Shown: positions 41,769 through 52,247, counted from the stretch's first letter. The stretch is 64,000 bases of DNA from CAZNKU01 sp045654805 (GCA_045654805.1 JAZOOD010000032.1:1-64000), one strand, 5' to 3'. A program made the numbers and translations. Notes: generated from the letters alone by a model not told the origin.

Positions 41769-42908
41769 TTACTGCTTTTTATCATTTCTAAAATACTGAT
41801 AAACATTACATTTTAACATACCATTATACAACTTCCTCTTTTTATCAGCCTTTTTGCCGTAGTATGTTTCAAAATTATCATATGAAGTAAGAATATACTT
41901 TTTGGCATAAGGGAATTGTGCAAATTTTACACCCATATCGTGATACAATTTTTGCACACTTTTTTCATTCATCAATCTTTCTCCATAAGGTGGATTGCAT
42001 ATTACAACACCCTTATCATCAAACGGAACTGTATCCTTCATATCGCATACAGAAAAGTTGATTACATCAAAAACCCCGGCATTTTGAGCATTTAATTTAG
42101 CTGTTTCTATGCAGTTTGCTGAAATATCTGATGCATAAATCATAGGCTTTTCATCCCTGATAATGTTATCCATAGCTTCTTCACGCGCATTAATCCACAG
42201 CTTTTTATCTATCTGTCCCTTCCAATTTTCCGCAACAAAATTACGTTTTATCCCCGGAGCAATATTAAGTGCATACATTGCCGCCTCAATGGGCAATGTA
42301 CCGCTACCGCAAAAAGGATCCATAAAAGGTCTGTCGCCTTGCCATCTGCTTATATCTATCATAGCATATGCCAAAGTCTCCCTCATTGGTGCAACAACAC
42401 CCTTTTGTCTGTATCCCCGCTTGTATAAATTATCCCCCGTTGTGTCAATATATATCGTAACAATATCCTTCATTATGGCAAACTGAACCGGATATAGAGG
42501 TCCCGTTTCTTCAAACCACTCTATACCGTACTTTTCACTTAATCTGCTTACAATTGCCTTTTTTATAATAGACTGACAATCAGGAACACTATAAAGTACA
42601 GATTTTAATGAATGACCTTTTACAGGGAAAGCACAATCCTTACCAATATATTCTTCCCACTCTATTGACTTGACATTTTCAAAAAGCATTTCGAAGGTAG
42701 TGGCTTTAAATTCTGCCATTTTCACCATTACACGTTCCGCACAGCGTAAATTTATATTAGCAAGACATATTGCTTGTGCATCACCCTCAAAGGTTACTCT
42801 GCCATCTATTACTTCAGTTGTTTCATACCCAAGGTTTCTCACCTCGTTTGCCACTATGGATTCCGTACCCAAAAGGGTAGGTATTGTTAACAACAGCCTT
42901 TTATTCAT
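41769..42908 (-). CDS. THUMP-domain class I RNA methyltransferase (RlmL/YpsC-like)
   Basis: 379 residues. The N-terminal ~60 residues are ferredoxin-like, a THUMP domain follows to ~160, and the Rossmann methyltransferase domain has MDPFCGSGTLPIEAAMYA as SAM motif and ICNPPYGERLM as the NPPY catalytic motif for N-methylation of a base. Relatives methylate guanine in 23S rRNA. The start was set at the ATG 8 bases after GAGG; it lies 10 bases after the uvrA stop, so it is probably the last gene of a uvrB-uvrA unit. Confidence 0.9.
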   Translation of the reverse strand: MNKRLLLTIPTLLGTESIVANEVRNLGYETTEVIDGRVTFEGDAQAICLANINLRCAERVMVKMAEFKATTFEMLFENVKSIEWEEYIGKDCAFPVKGHSLKSVLYSVPDCQSIIKKAIVSRLSEKYGIEWFEETGPLYPVQFAIMKDIVTIYIDTTGDNLYKRGYRQKGVVAPMRETLAYAMIDISRWQGDRPFMDPFCGSGTLPIEAAMYALNIAPGIKRNFVAENWKGQIDKKLWINAREEAMDNIIRDEKPMIYASDISANCIETAKLNAQNAGVFDVINFSVCDMKDTVPFDDKGVVICNPPYGERLMNEKSVQKLYHDMGVKFAQFPYAKKYILTSYDNFETYYGKKADKKRKLYNGMLKCNVYQYFRNDKKQ

Positions 42909-42918
42909 ACTAAAAACC

Positions 42919-45750
42919 TCATTTTTTATCAAGATACTTCTTTAAATACATACCTGTATACGACTTTTTATTCTTTACAACCTCCTCGGGTGTACCGCAG
43001 GCAACAATCTGCCCACCTTTATTTCCACCTTCAGGACCTATATCTATAATATGGTCAGCCACCTTTATAACGTCAAGGTTATGTTCTATTACAACCACCG
43101 TATTACCTACATCCACAAGCTTTTCCAAAACTTCAATAAGTCTGTGGACATCTGCTGTGTGTAAACCGGTTGTAGGCTCGTCCAGAATATATATAGTCTT
43201 ACCGGTACTTCTTCTGCAAAGTTCTGTTGCAAGCTTGACACGTTGTGCCTCGCCGCCAGACAATGTTGTTGAAGGCTGACCTATTTTAACATACCCCAAA
43301 CCAACATCAAAAAGTGTCTTTAACTTTCTGTGTATCTTTGGATGGTTCTCAAAAAAGGTAACACCTTCTTCAACCGTCATATCCAAAACCTCGTGAATAT
43401 TTTTACCCTTGTATTTAACCTCAAGAGTTTCACGATTATACCGCTTGCCCTTACATACTTCACAAGGAACATAGATATCGGGTAAAAAGTGCATTTCTAT
43501 CTTTATAATACCGTCACCTGTGCAGGCTTCGCATCTGCCTCCCTTTACGTTAAAGCTAAAGCGTCCTGCTTTGTACCCACGCATTTTTGCCTCGTTTGTT
43601 GTGGCAAAAAGCTCTCGGATATCAGAAAACAATCCCGTATATGTTGCCGGATTGGAACGGGGTGTCCTTCCTATTGGCGACTGGTCAATGTCTATTATAC
43701 TGTCAAGGTGTTCAATACCTTCAAATCTATCAAATTTGCCGGGCTTCTTTTTACTGTGATTCAATTTATTTGAAAGATGTTTAAATACTACCTCGTTAAT
43801 AAGACTTGACTTGCCGGAGCCTGAAACACCTGTTACAGCAATAAACTTACCAAGAGGAAATTCTACATCAACATTTTTAAGATTATTCTGTGACGCACCG
43901 TATACCTTAAGCGTGTTGCCATTACCCTCACGCCTTTTTTCAGGTACAGGTATTTGCTTTTTACCGCTTAAATAAAGACCTGTTTCGGATTTGTCACAAT
44001 TTTTAATATCTTCAACACTTCCCTCTGCAACAACGTATCCTCCGTGAATACCCGCACCGGGTCCTATATCTATAATATGGTCTGCCGCACACATTGTATC
44101 CTCATCGTGTTCTACAACTATAAGGGTATTACCTAAATCACGAAGTTTTTTAAGAGTTTCAATCAGCTTATCGTTATCCCTTTGGTGCAATCCAATACTT
44201 GGCTCGTCAAGAATATACAATACACCCATAAGAGATGAACCAATCTGCGTTGCCAATCTTATACGCTGTGCCTCACCACCTGACAAAGTTCCCGACGAAC
44301 GGGATAGTGTAAGATAGTCAAGTCCCACATTTTTAAGGAATGAAAGTCTTTCAATAATTTCTTTTAAAATCTGCTTGCCAATTACCATATCCCTGTCGCT
44401 TAATTTCAGGTTATTAAAAAAATCCAACTCCTCATCAACGGAAAGATGTGTAATTTCGTCAATATTTTTATCTGCAACAGTTACTGCAAGAGATTCTTTT
44501 TTTAACCTTGCACCATTACATAATGAACATACGGTATCGGACATATACTTTTCAAGCTCTGCCTTCACCATATCGGACTGTGTTTCGGAATGGCGGCGGC
44601 TGATATTATTGGCAATACCCTCAAACCTTGCAAGGAAAGACCCTTGCCCGTATTTTCTTTCATATGAAAAGTTAACCTTTTCACTACCTGTGCCATAAAA
44701 AATCCTGTCAATATGTTCTTTTGAAAGTTGTGACAAAGGTGTATCGAGACTAAATCCGTAATGGTCTGCAATCCCCTGCAAATACATCCCTGCCATATTG
44801 TCTTCAGAAAACTTCCACCCACTTGCAGAAATTGCTCCCTCATTTATAGATTTATCCCAATCATCAACCAACAAATTAATATCCACCTTAAGCTGATGTC
44901 CAAGTCCCGTACATTCAGGACAAGCACCAAATGGATTATTGAATGAAAAGCTTCTTGGCTGTAATTCATCAATACTTATTTCACAATCAGGGCAGGAATA
45001 ATTCTGGTTAAATACCAATTCCTTATTATTTGTAATATCCTCAATAATAACCATTCCCTTGCCGTGCTTTAATGCAGTTTCAAGGGAGTCCGTAAGTCTC
45101 TTTTTAATATCATTTTTTACAATAAGTCTGTCTACGACAATTTCTATATTATGTTTTTTGTTTTTATCAAGTTTAATTTCTTCTGAAAGTTCATACATTG
45201 TTCCATCAACACGTACACGTACAAAACCGCTTTTTTTTGCACTTTCAAAAAGTTTTACATACTCACCCTTTTTCCCTCTTATAACCGGAGCAAGTATATT
45301 CATTTTGGTCCTTTCGGGAAGTGCGAGTATTTTATCAACTATTTGGTCAATTGTCTGGTGTTCAATTTCCCTTCCGCACTCAGGACAATGAGGAACACCC
45401 ACACGAGCATATAAAAGGCGAAGGTAGTCATAAATTTCCGTAACTGTCCCCACCGTTGACCTTGGATTTTTACTTGTAGTCTTCTGGTCTATTGATATAG
45501 CAGGGGAAAGACCGTCAATACTGTCCACATCAGGCTTGTCCATCTGTCCTAAAAACTGACGTGCATAAGCGGAAAGTGATTCAACATACCTTCTTTGTCC
45601 CTCCGCATACATTGTATCAAAAGCCAGAGAAGATTTTCCCGAACCACTCAACCCCGTTATAACAACAAGCTTGTCACGAGGTATGGTAACATCAATATTT
45701 TTAAGATTATGTTCCCTTGCACCCTTAATTACTATATTATTTGTTGCCAC
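42919..45750 (-). CDS. uvrA: Excinuclease ABC subunit A
   Basis: 943 residues, full length. Damage-recognition ATPase of nucleotide excision repair. Two ABC modules: Walker A ITGLSGSGKSSLAFDT near residue 31 and VTGVSGSGKSSLINEV near 640; signatures SGGEAQRIRLATQ and LSGGEAQRVKLATEL; zinc-finger Cys pairs in HCPECG, SCPDCE/ACPECTG, LCNGAR and ACTGDG/PCEVCKGKRYN. The start overlaps the uvrB stop by 14 bases, coupling the two proteins. Confidence 0.98.
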   Translation of the reverse strand: MATNNIVIKGAREHNLKNIDVTIPRDKLVVITGLSGSGKSSLAFDTMYAEGQRRYVESLSAYARQFLGQMDKPDVDSIDGLSPAISIDQKTTSKNPRSTVGTVTEIYDYLRLLYARVGVPHCPECGREIEHQTIDQIVDKILALPERTKMNILAPVIRGKKGEYVKLFESAKKSGFVRVRVDGTMYELSEEIKLDKNKKHNIEIVVDRLIVKNDIKKRLTDSLETALKHGKGMVIIEDITNNKELVFNQNYSCPDCEISIDELQPRSFSFNNPFGACPECTGLGHQLKVDINLLVDDWDKSINEGAISASGWKFSEDNMAGMYLQGIADHYGFSLDTPLSQLSKEHIDRIFYGTGSEKVNFSYERKYGQGSFLARFEGIANNISRRHSETQSDMVKAELEKYMSDTVCSLCNGARLKKESLAVTVADKNIDEITHLSVDEELDFFNNLKLSDRDMVIGKQILKEIIERLSFLKNVGLDYLTLSRSSGTLSGGEAQRIRLATQIGSSLMGVLYILDEPSIGLHQRDNDKLIETLKKLRDLGNTLIVVEHDEDTMCAADHIIDIGPGAGIHGGYVVAEGSVEDIKNCDKSETGLYLSGKKQIPVPEKRREGNGNTLKVYGASQNNLKNVDVEFPLGKFIAVTGVSGSGKSSLINEVVFKHLSNKLNHSKKKPGKFDRFEGIEHLDSIIDIDQSPIGRTPRSNPATYTGLFSDIRELFATTNEAKMRGYKAGRFSFNVKGGRCEACTGDGIIKIEMHFLPDIYVPCEVCKGKRYNRETLEVKYKGKNIHEVLDMTVEEGVTFFENHPKIHRKLKTLFDVGLGYVKIGQPSTTLSGGEAQRVKLATELCRRSTGKTIYILDEPTTGLHTADVHRLIEVLEKLVDVGNTVVVIEHNLDVIKVADHIIDIGPEGGNKGGQIVACGTPEEVVKNKKSYTGMYLKKYLDKK

Positions 45751-47704
45751 TTAATTTATCCTCCAATTCACTTATCCTGTCACGAAGTGATGCAGCAAGC
45801 TCAAATTTAAGTTCATAAGCCGCCGCTTGCATCTGTCCTCTCAATTTTTCTATTTCTTTTTCAATGTTTTCTAACGGAATTTCGTCAACAACAATCTTCT
45901 CTTCTGAAACTGCTTTTGTAATCTCAATGTTGTCGTGTACTTTTTTTATAATAGTCTGCGGTACAATTCCATTTTCTTCATTGTATTTTTGCTGTTTTTC
46001 ACGTCTGCGGTTTGTTTCATCAATTGCACGTTGCATACTTCCTGTAACAGTATCTGCATACATAATTACTCTGCCGTTTGCATTACGCGCAGCTCGGCCG
46101 ATAGTCTGTATAAGAGATGTTTCGGAACGCAAAAAGCCCTCTTTGTCTGCATCCAGTATAGCGACAAGCGAAACCTCAGGTATATCCAGCCCTTCTCTCA
46201 GCAGATTGATACCTACTAATACGTCAAATTCATCCCGACGCAAAGAATTTATTATTTCCGTACGCTCCAAAGTATCAATGTCAGAGTGTAAATATCTTAC
46301 CTTTACACCCATATTTTCAAAATAAGTAGTCAAATCCTCTGCCATTTTCTTTGTTAAGGTGGTTACAAGGACCTTTTCACCCTTAGCTGTAACCCTTGTT
46401 ATCTCGGTGTAAAGGTCATCTACTTGCCCGCTAACAGGGCGTATTATAATCTCAGGATCCAAAAGTCCTGTGGGACGGATAACCTGTTCCGCTATATTGG
46501 AAGACAATTTTTTTTCATAATCACCGGGTGTTGCACTTACAAAGACTGCCTGATTAATCCTCTGCTCGAATTCTTCAAAGTTAAGGGGTCTGTTGTCATA
46601 TGCCGACGGAAGACGAAAGCCGTTTTCCACCAGTGATGTTTTTCTTGCCCTGTCCCCATTATACATTCCTCTTACTTGAGGTAATGTAACGTGTGATTCA
46701 TCCACAACCAATAAGAAGTCATCGGGAAAATAATCCATAAGAGTGTACGGTGCAGACCCCGGTGCCCTTCCGCTAATTACACGGGAATAGTTTTCAATAC
46801 CCTGACAAAAACCAATTTCTTCAAGCATTTCTATATCATAGCTCGTGCGCTGTTTAATTCTCTGTGCCTCAACCAACTTGTTTTCCGCCTTAAAACCGGC
46901 CTCGCATTCTTCCATTTCACGGCGAATTTCTTCTATTGCTCTTTTCATTTTTGCATCTGTTGTTACGTAGTGTGAATTAGGATAAATTGCTGCATGGCTC
47001 ATTACACCAATAATCTCACCGGTAAGCACATTTATTTCCGTAATTCGTTCTATTTCATCACCAAAAAATTCTATCCTTATGGCGTTATCGGACTGTGATG
47101 CAGGAAACACCTCCAACACATCACCACGTACGCGGAATTTACCTCGAATAAAATTTATATCATTACGCTCATACTGAATTTCAATAAGCTTTGCTATAAC
47201 CTCGTCTCTGTCCTTTATCATCCCCGGTCGCAAAGAAACCACAAGGTCCGTATAATCCTCTGGGTCACCAAGACCATAAATACAGCTTACGCTGGCAACA
47301 ATTATCACATCACGTCTTTCAAAAAGTGCCATAGTTGCAGAATGTCGAAGCTTATCTATTTCATCATTGATTTGTGAATCTTTTTCTATAAAAGTGTCAG
47401 TAGATGCAATATATGCCTCCGGCTGATAATAGTCGTAATATGATACAAAAAATTCAACACAGTTTTCGGGGAAAAATTCTTTAAACTCACTGCACAACTG
47501 TGCCGCCAAAGTTTTGTTATGTGCAAGCACTAATGTAGGCTTTTGCACCTTTTCAATAAGGTTTGCAATAGTAAAAGTTTTTCCGGACCCTGTAACACCA
47601 AGCAAGGTCTGATATCTGTCACCATTTTTCACACCATCGGCAAGCATTTCAATTGCCTCCGGCTGGTCACCGCACGGCTTGTAATCCGAATGAAGCTTAA
47701 ACAT
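45737..47704 (-). CDS. uvrB: Excinuclease ABC subunit B
   Basis: 655 residues. Helicase-like damage-verification subunit that receives DNA from UvrA. Walker A TLLGVTGSGKTFTIAN near residue 38, the beta-hairpin region with YYDYYQPEAYI, DESH box LLVVDESHVTLP, helicase motif VI TIGRAARNANGRV, and a C-terminal UVR domain (EIEKLRGQMQAAAYELKFELA). No obvious LexA box was seen upstream. It has a good promoter of its own and leads the uvrBA-methyltransferase unit. Confidence 0.98.
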   Translation of the reverse strand: MFKLHSDYKPCGDQPEAIEMLADGVKNGDRYQTLLGVTGSGKTFTIANLIEKVQKPTLVLAHNKTLAAQLCSEFKEFFPENCVEFFVSYYDYYQPEAYIASTDTFIEKDSQINDEIDKLRHSATMALFERRDVIIVASVSCIYGLGDPEDYTDLVVSLRPGMIKDRDEVIAKLIEIQYERNDINFIRGKFRVRGDVLEVFPASQSDNAIRIEFFGDEIERITEINVLTGEIIGVMSHAAIYPNSHYVTTDAKMKRAIEEIRREMEECEAGFKAENKLVEAQRIKQRTSYDIEMLEEIGFCQGIENYSRVISGRAPGSAPYTLMDYFPDDFLLVVDESHVTLPQVRGMYNGDRARKTSLVENGFRLPSAYDNRPLNFEEFEQRINQAVFVSATPGDYEKKLSSNIAEQVIRPTGLLDPEIIIRPVSGQVDDLYTEITRVTAKGEKVLVTTLTKKMAEDLTTYFENMGVKVRYLHSDIDTLERTEIINSLRRDEFDVLVGINLLREGLDIPEVSLVAILDADKEGFLRSETSLIQTIGRAARNANGRVIMYADTVTGSMQRAIDETNRRREKQQKYNEENGIVPQTIIKKVHDNIEITKAVSEEKIVVDEIPLENIEKEIEKLRGQMQAAAYELKFELAASLRDRISELEDKLSGNK

Positions 47705-47779
47705 ATTGCACCTCTTTTCTGCTAATTTTAAAAAAATGTAGATTTTCTATTGTTTTTATGATACAATAAATACATCAAT

Positions 47780-47808
47780 ATTATACTTTTTTAAAATATA
47801 AATGTCAA
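47780..47808 (-). promoter_or_regulatory. Promoter of uvrBA
   Basis: TTGACA (complement of 47803-47808), 17 bases, TATAAT (complement of 47780-47785): a consensus match. Confidence 0.8.
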
Positions 47809-47892
47809 TAAAATACGAAACAAATTCCCATGGCTATACATATTATGTACAGATGAATATTGCACTTTAATTCATCATTGGAGGTAACCCAT

Positions 47893-48651
47893 ATGCACAT
47901 AGTATGGATAACAGCATTGGGAGTAGGCGGCGCTACTATGATAGGTTCGCTGTTGGGTTTTGTTTTCAAAAAAGTATCATACAAATTCAGTGATATTGTA
48001 CTTTCCTTTGCTGCAGGGGTTATGTTGGGGGCATCAATTATAGGTCTGGTACTCCCATCTTTAGAACACGGCGGTAGTCTGGCGTTACCTGTTACAGTAG
48101 TGGGGATTTTTACCGGTGCATTCTGTGTAAAATTATTGGACCGCTTGGTTCCGTATCTTCACAACCTTGCAGGGGTTGATACAAAATCTAATACTGAAGA
48201 AGATATGCAACTAAATAGTGTTCTATTATTTGTGTTTGCAATAGCTATACACAATTTTCCCGAAGGTATAGCTGCAGGTGTGGGATTTGGCACAGGTAAT
48301 ATTAAGGATGCGCTTACCGTAGCAGGTGGTATAGCATTACAAAATCTCCCCGAGGGTATGATTATAATTGCTCCTATGCTTGCAGCGGGAATTAGTCCAA
48401 AACGTACCTTACTTGGTGCGCTTGGCACAGGTATTATAGAAATACTGGGGACCTTGCTTGGTTATTATGCGGTATCACTGTCCGGTGCAATTTTACCTTT
48501 CGCTCTTGCATTTGCAGGAGGAACAATGCTTTATGTAATAAGCGATGAAATGATACCCCAAACTCATTCTCGGGATTGTGAACAAAATACAACATTTGCG
48601 CTGTTTTTAGGCTTTTGCCTGATGCTTGCAACAGATTATTACATTGGTTAA
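47893..48651 (+). CDS. ZIP-family divalent metal transporter
   Basis: 252 residues, eight predicted membrane helices. The metal-site helices IV and V are recognisable as FAIAIHNFPEGIAAGVGFG and GGIALQNLPEGMIIIAPM, including the HNxPEG motif. ZIP proteins import or equilibrate zinc, iron or manganese. The start was set at the ATG 8 bases after GGAGGTA; the frame is open further upstream without a ribosome site. A small palindrome, TACATA-T-TATGTA (47837-47849), lies in its leader. It is followed 30 bases later by rubrerythrin, probably in one unit. Confidence 0.88.
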   Translation: MHIVWITALGVGGATMIGSLLGFVFKKVSYKFSDIVLSFAAGVMLGASIIGLVLPSLEHGGSLALPVTVVGIFTGAFCVKLLDRLVPYLHNLAGVDTKSNTEEDMQLNSVLLFVFAIAIHNFPEGIAAGVGFGTGNIKDALTVAGGIALQNLPEGMIIIAPMLAAGISPKRTLLGALGTGIIEILGTLLGYYAVSLSGAILPFALAFAGGTMLYVISDEMIPQTHSRDCEQNTTFALFLGFCLMLATDYYIG

Positions 48652-48681
48652 AAATTATTAAAATATAAGGAGGATGACAAA

Positions 48682-49218
48682 ATGTCAAAGTACACAGGAA
48701 CACAAACAGAAAAAAATTTACAAGCAGCTTTTGCAGGAGAATCACAGGCGAGAAACAAGTACACATATTTCGCTTCAGTGGCAAAAAAAGAAGGTTATGA
48801 ACAGATGTCAGAAATCTTTTTGAAAACCGCTGATAACGAAAAGGAACACGCTAAAATGTGGTTAAAAGAACTTCAGGGTATAGGTAATACTGCTGAAAAC
48901 CTTAAAGAAGCTGCAGAAGGTGAAAATTACGAATGGACAGATATGTATGCAGGCTTTGCTGAAACAGCTGAAAAAGAAGGCTTTACAGAATTAGCTGAAA
49001 AATTCCGCTTGGTTGCCGCTATTGAAAAATCTCACGAGGAAAGATACCGTTCTTTACTTAAAAACATCGAACTTGCCGAGGTATTTGCCAAGAGCGAAGT
49101 TAAGGTATGGGAATGCCGTAACTGTGGCCATATTGTTGTTGGTACAAATGCTCCTGAAGTTTGCCCAACTTGTAACCACCCACAAAGTTATTTTGAACTT
49201 AGAAAAGAAAATTACTAA
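48682..49218 (+). CDS. rbr: Rubrerythrin
   Basis: 178 residues. A peroxide-scavenging protein of anaerobes. The N-terminal four-helix domain holds the di-iron ligands in FAGESQARNKYTYFA, DNEKEHAKMW and IEKSHEERYR (Glu and ExxH patterns). The C-terminal rubredoxin domain has the two CxxC pairs WECRNCGHI and VCPTCNHP. The length is normal. A very strong AAGGAGG ribosome site precedes the ATG. Together with the ZIP gene it may link metal supply and oxidative defence. Confidence 0.95.
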   Translation: MSKYTGTQTEKNLQAAFAGESQARNKYTYFASVAKKEGYEQMSEIFLKTADNEKEHAKMWLKELQGIGNTAENLKEAAEGENYEWTDMYAGFAETAEKEGFTELAEKFRLVAAIEKSHEERYRSLLKNIELAEVFAKSEVKVWECRNCGHIVVGTNAPEVCPTCNHPQSYFELRKENY

Positions 49219-49275
49219 GAGAGTGCTTGATAAAATCTACATTCAGCACTATTTTGTCTTGACATCAGAAATAAG

Positions 49276-49312
49276 AAAATGCACAGTCCACATAAAGTGG
49301 TCTGTGCATTTT
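49276..49312. terminator. Bidirectional terminator between rbr and hemW
   Basis: AAAATGCACAG(t)CCAC pairs with GTGG(t)CTGTGCATTTT, loop ATAAA; A- and T-rich flanks suit both convergent genes. Confidence 0.88.
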
Positions 49313-49324
49313 CCTTAAGCCTCT

Positions 49325-50419
49325 CTAAATAAATTCACACATTACTGAATTAGACACACTGAGTCCTTCCATTGTGAGACGGCAATTTTCATTGACTTCC
49401 AAAAGACCTAAGTCCATAAACTTTTTAATTTGTTGTTTGTACTTTTTTCTGAAATCCACATTATATATGCTTTTGAAATTTTCTATATTAAACCCATTAA
49501 TCATACGAAGTCCTAAGAATATATGCTCCGCCATAATATCTTCAAGTGTAAGGACTTCATCATACACAACGTTGTTTTCAATATATTCCGATATATTATA
49601 AGTATTCTGATAACGCACATTATCATACATACCGCTTGCTCCACAGCCAAAACCAAGATAATTTGCACGCTCCCAGTATTTTATATTGTGTTTGCATTCA
49701 TACCCATCAAGTGCAAAATTTGAAATTTCATAATGCTTATAACCCTTTGATTTTAATAAATCCAACGCAGAGTAATACATTTTTCGGTCTATTTCTTCAT
49801 CAGGCAAATCAAGCTCCATATTATAAAAGGGAGTACCCTCCTCCACTATCAGGGAATAACAGGAAATATGTTGTGGTTTTAATTCCACAACCCTATTCAA
49901 CGTGTAAAACCATCTATCCAAAGTCTGCTTGTGCAATGAAAACATCAAATCAACATTTATATTTTCAAACCCTGCTTTTTTTGCCTCTTCATAGGTCTTT
50001 AAAAAAGTATCAAAGGTGTGTATTCTACCCAAAAAATCAAGTTCATCGTCATTGGCAGACTGTAAACCGATACTTATACGATTTACCCCCGCTTGTTTAA
50101 GCTTTACAAAACCATCATAATCTATGGTTGCAGGATTACATTCAACAGTAAACTCAGCATTATTTACATCAAACTTATTTTTTAGTGCTTCTACAACTTT
50201 CAACAAATTATTAATCTTAACGGCAGTAGGTGTGCCACCACCGAAAAATACTGTATCTACCTTGTCCTTACATTTGCAACTTTCAATTTCTTCTACAAGA
50301 GCATCAATGTACTTGTCCTCTAAACACCAATTCTTATCCGATGAATTAAAGTCACAATATCTGCACTTGCTTTTACAAAATGGAAAATGAACATATATAC
50401 CAAGATTTTTGTTAATCAA
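49325..50419 (-). CDS. hemW: HemW-like radical SAM heme chaperone
   Basis: 364 residues. YVHFPFCKSKCRYCDFNS near the N-terminus carries the CxxxCxxC cluster plus the extra Cys seen in HemN/HemW; FFGGGTPT and the family's VNRISIGLQSANDDEL follow. HemW proteins bind heme and lack true coproporphyrinogen oxidase activity; the older name is HemN-like. The start is taken as the TTG (50417-50419) overlapping the lepA stop by eight bases, giving the usual short N-terminus before LGIYVHF. The frame stays open far into lepA but without support. lepA-hemW is a widespread gene pair. Confidence 0.9.
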   Translation of the reverse strand: MINKNLGIYVHFPFCKSKCRYCDFNSSDKNWCLEDKYIDALVEEIESCKCKDKVDTVFFGGGTPTAVKINNLLKVVEALKNKFDVNNAEFTVECNPATIDYDGFVKLKQAGVNRISIGLQSANDDELDFLGRIHTFDTFLKTYEEAKKAGFENINVDLMFSLHKQTLDRWFYTLNRVVELKPQHISCYSLIVEEGTPFYNMELDLPDEEIDRKMYYSALDLLKSKGYKHYEISNFALDGYECKHNIKYWERANYLGFGCGASGMYDNVRYQNTYNISEYIENNVVYDEVLTLEDIMAEHIFLGLRMINGFNIENFKSIYNVDFRKKYKQQIKKFMDLGLLEVNENCRLTMEGLSVSNSVMCEFI

Positions 50420-52217
50420 GTTTAAGTACCGACATAAACGCCTCCTGAGGCACTTCAACAGAGCCCACCTGACGCATACGCTTTTTACCTTCCTTCTGTT
50501 TTTCCAAAAGCTTTTTCTTACGTGTAATATCACCGCCGTAACACTTTGCAAGTACGTCCTTACGCATAACCTTAACAGTCTCACGTGCAATAATCTTGTT
50601 ACCTATAGCCGCCTGAATAGGCACTTCAAACAATTGACGGGGAATAGCCTGCTTTAACTTTTCAGCAATTTTTCTTCCGCGGTCATATGCACGGTCCTGA
50701 TGAACAATAAGGCTAAGTGCATCTACCATTTCACCGTTCAAAAGCATATCAAGTTTAACCAGAGGTGCTCTTTTGTATCCGCAAAGTTCGTAGTCAAAGG
50801 ATGCATAACCCTTTGTGCGGGATTTTAATGAATCAAAAAAGTCATATATTATCTCGTTAAGAGGTAGTTCATAATGAATGGAAACACGTGTTTCGTCAAG
50901 ATACTTCATATCAATAAAAATACCTCTGCGTTCCTGACAAAGCTCCATTATATTACCAACATAGTCAGTAGGTGACATAATATTGGCACTTACAAAAGGC
51001 TCTTCCATATAGTCAATTTCCTGCATAGGTGGCAGATTGGTAGGATTAGCAACCTCTACCAACTCACCACTTGTTTTGTAAATGTTATACACAACGCTTG
51101 GTGCTGTGGTAACAAGATCCAAATTAAATTCTCTTTCCAGTCTTTCCTGAATAATTTCCATATGCAAAAGACCAAGGAAACCACAACGGAAGCCAAAGCC
51201 CAATGCAACAGATGTTTCAGGCTCGTAAGAAAGTGAAGCATCGTTAAGCTGCAACCTGCCAAGAGCTTCTCTTAAATCATCATATCTTGCACCATCTGCG
51301 GGATAAATACCGCAGAACACCATAGAATTAACCTTTTTGTAACCAGGCAACGGTTCTTTGCAAGGATTGTCTGCATTTGTAACAGTATCTCCCACCTGTG
51401 TGTCTGCGACACTTTTCATACTCGCAGCAATATAACCAACCTCACCTGTTTTAAGCTCAGATGATGGTGACATTCCGTTAGGATTAAGATGCCCTACCTC
51501 CACAACGTCAAAAACCTTGCCGTTGGACATCATTTTAATTCTCTGCCCCGGTTTTAATGAGCCATTGAATATACGGCAATACACAATAACGCCCTTGTAT
51601 GAATCATAATATGAGTCAAAAATCAATGCCTGCAAAGGCTCCTCAATATCACCCTTTGGTGCAGGAATGTTCTTGACCACCTGTTCCAATACATCCTCAA
51701 TATTAAGCCCCATTTTTGCAGAAATTAAAGGTGCCTCGTCAGCAGGAATACCTATAACCTCTTCAATTTCATTTTTAACATAATCAGGTCTTGCACTTGG
51801 TAAATCTATTTTGTTGATAACGGGAACAACCTCGAGATTGTGGTCTATGGCAAGGTAAGTGTTTGCCAAGGTCTGTGCCTCAATACCCTGTGCGGCATCA
51901 ACAACCAAAATAGCCCCCTCACAAGCGGCAAGACTGCGTGAAACCTCATAGTTAAAGTCAACGTGCCCGGGAGTATCTATAAGATTAAGTACATACTCCT
52001 CTCCGTCCTTAGCTTTATATCCCACACGCACAGCACGCGCCTTTATGGTGATACCTCTTTCACGCTCCAGATCCATATTATCTAGAATCTGCTCCTCCAT
52101 TTCCCTTTCCGCTACCACACCGGTAAGTTCCAAAAGCCTGTCTGCAAGAGTACTCTTGCCATGATCTATATGAGCAATTATACAAAAATTACGTATTTTA
52201 TCCTGATAGTCAGCCAT
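50412..52217 (-). CDS. lepA: Elongation factor 4
   Basis: 601-residue translational GTPase. G1 IAHIDHGKSTLADRLLE, G2 region RERGITIKARAV, G3 DTPGHVDFNYE, G4 NKIDLPSARPD; then EF-G-like domains and the LepA-specific C-terminal domain (IIARETVKVMRKDVLAKCYGG and the KKLLEKQKEGKKRMR tail). It acts on stalled or mispositioned ribosomes. The start was set at MADYQDKIRNF, 5 bases after GGAGGTT; an ATG twelve bases upstream overlaps that site. A promoter lies just upstream. Confidence 0.97.
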   Translation of the reverse strand: MADYQDKIRNFCIIAHIDHGKSTLADRLLELTGVVAEREMEEQILDNMDLERERGITIKARAVRVGYKAKDGEEYVLNLIDTPGHVDFNYEVSRSLAACEGAILVVDAAQGIEAQTLANTYLAIDHNLEVVPVINKIDLPSARPDYVKNEIEEVIGIPADEAPLISAKMGLNIEDVLEQVVKNIPAPKGDIEEPLQALIFDSYYDSYKGVIVYCRIFNGSLKPGQRIKMMSNGKVFDVVEVGHLNPNGMSPSSELKTGEVGYIAASMKSVADTQVGDTVTNADNPCKEPLPGYKKVNSMVFCGIYPADGARYDDLREALGRLQLNDASLSYEPETSVALGFGFRCGFLGLLHMEIIQERLEREFNLDLVTTAPSVVYNIYKTSGELVEVANPTNLPPMQEIDYMEEPFVSANIMSPTDYVGNIMELCQERRGIFIDMKYLDETRVSIHYELPLNEIIYDFFDSLKSRTKGYASFDYELCGYKRAPLVKLDMLLNGEMVDALSLIVHQDRAYDRGRKIAEKLKQAIPRQLFEVPIQAAIGNKIIARETVKVMRKDVLAKCYGGDITRKKKLLEKQKEGKKRMRQVGSVEVPQEAFMSVLKLD

Positions 52218-52247
52218 ATTAACCTCCACATAAATTACTTACATTAT

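Noticed and set aside
47705..47892. LexA (SOS) box upstream of uvrB
   Set aside because: No GAAC-N4-GTTC or close variant was found near the uvrB promoter.
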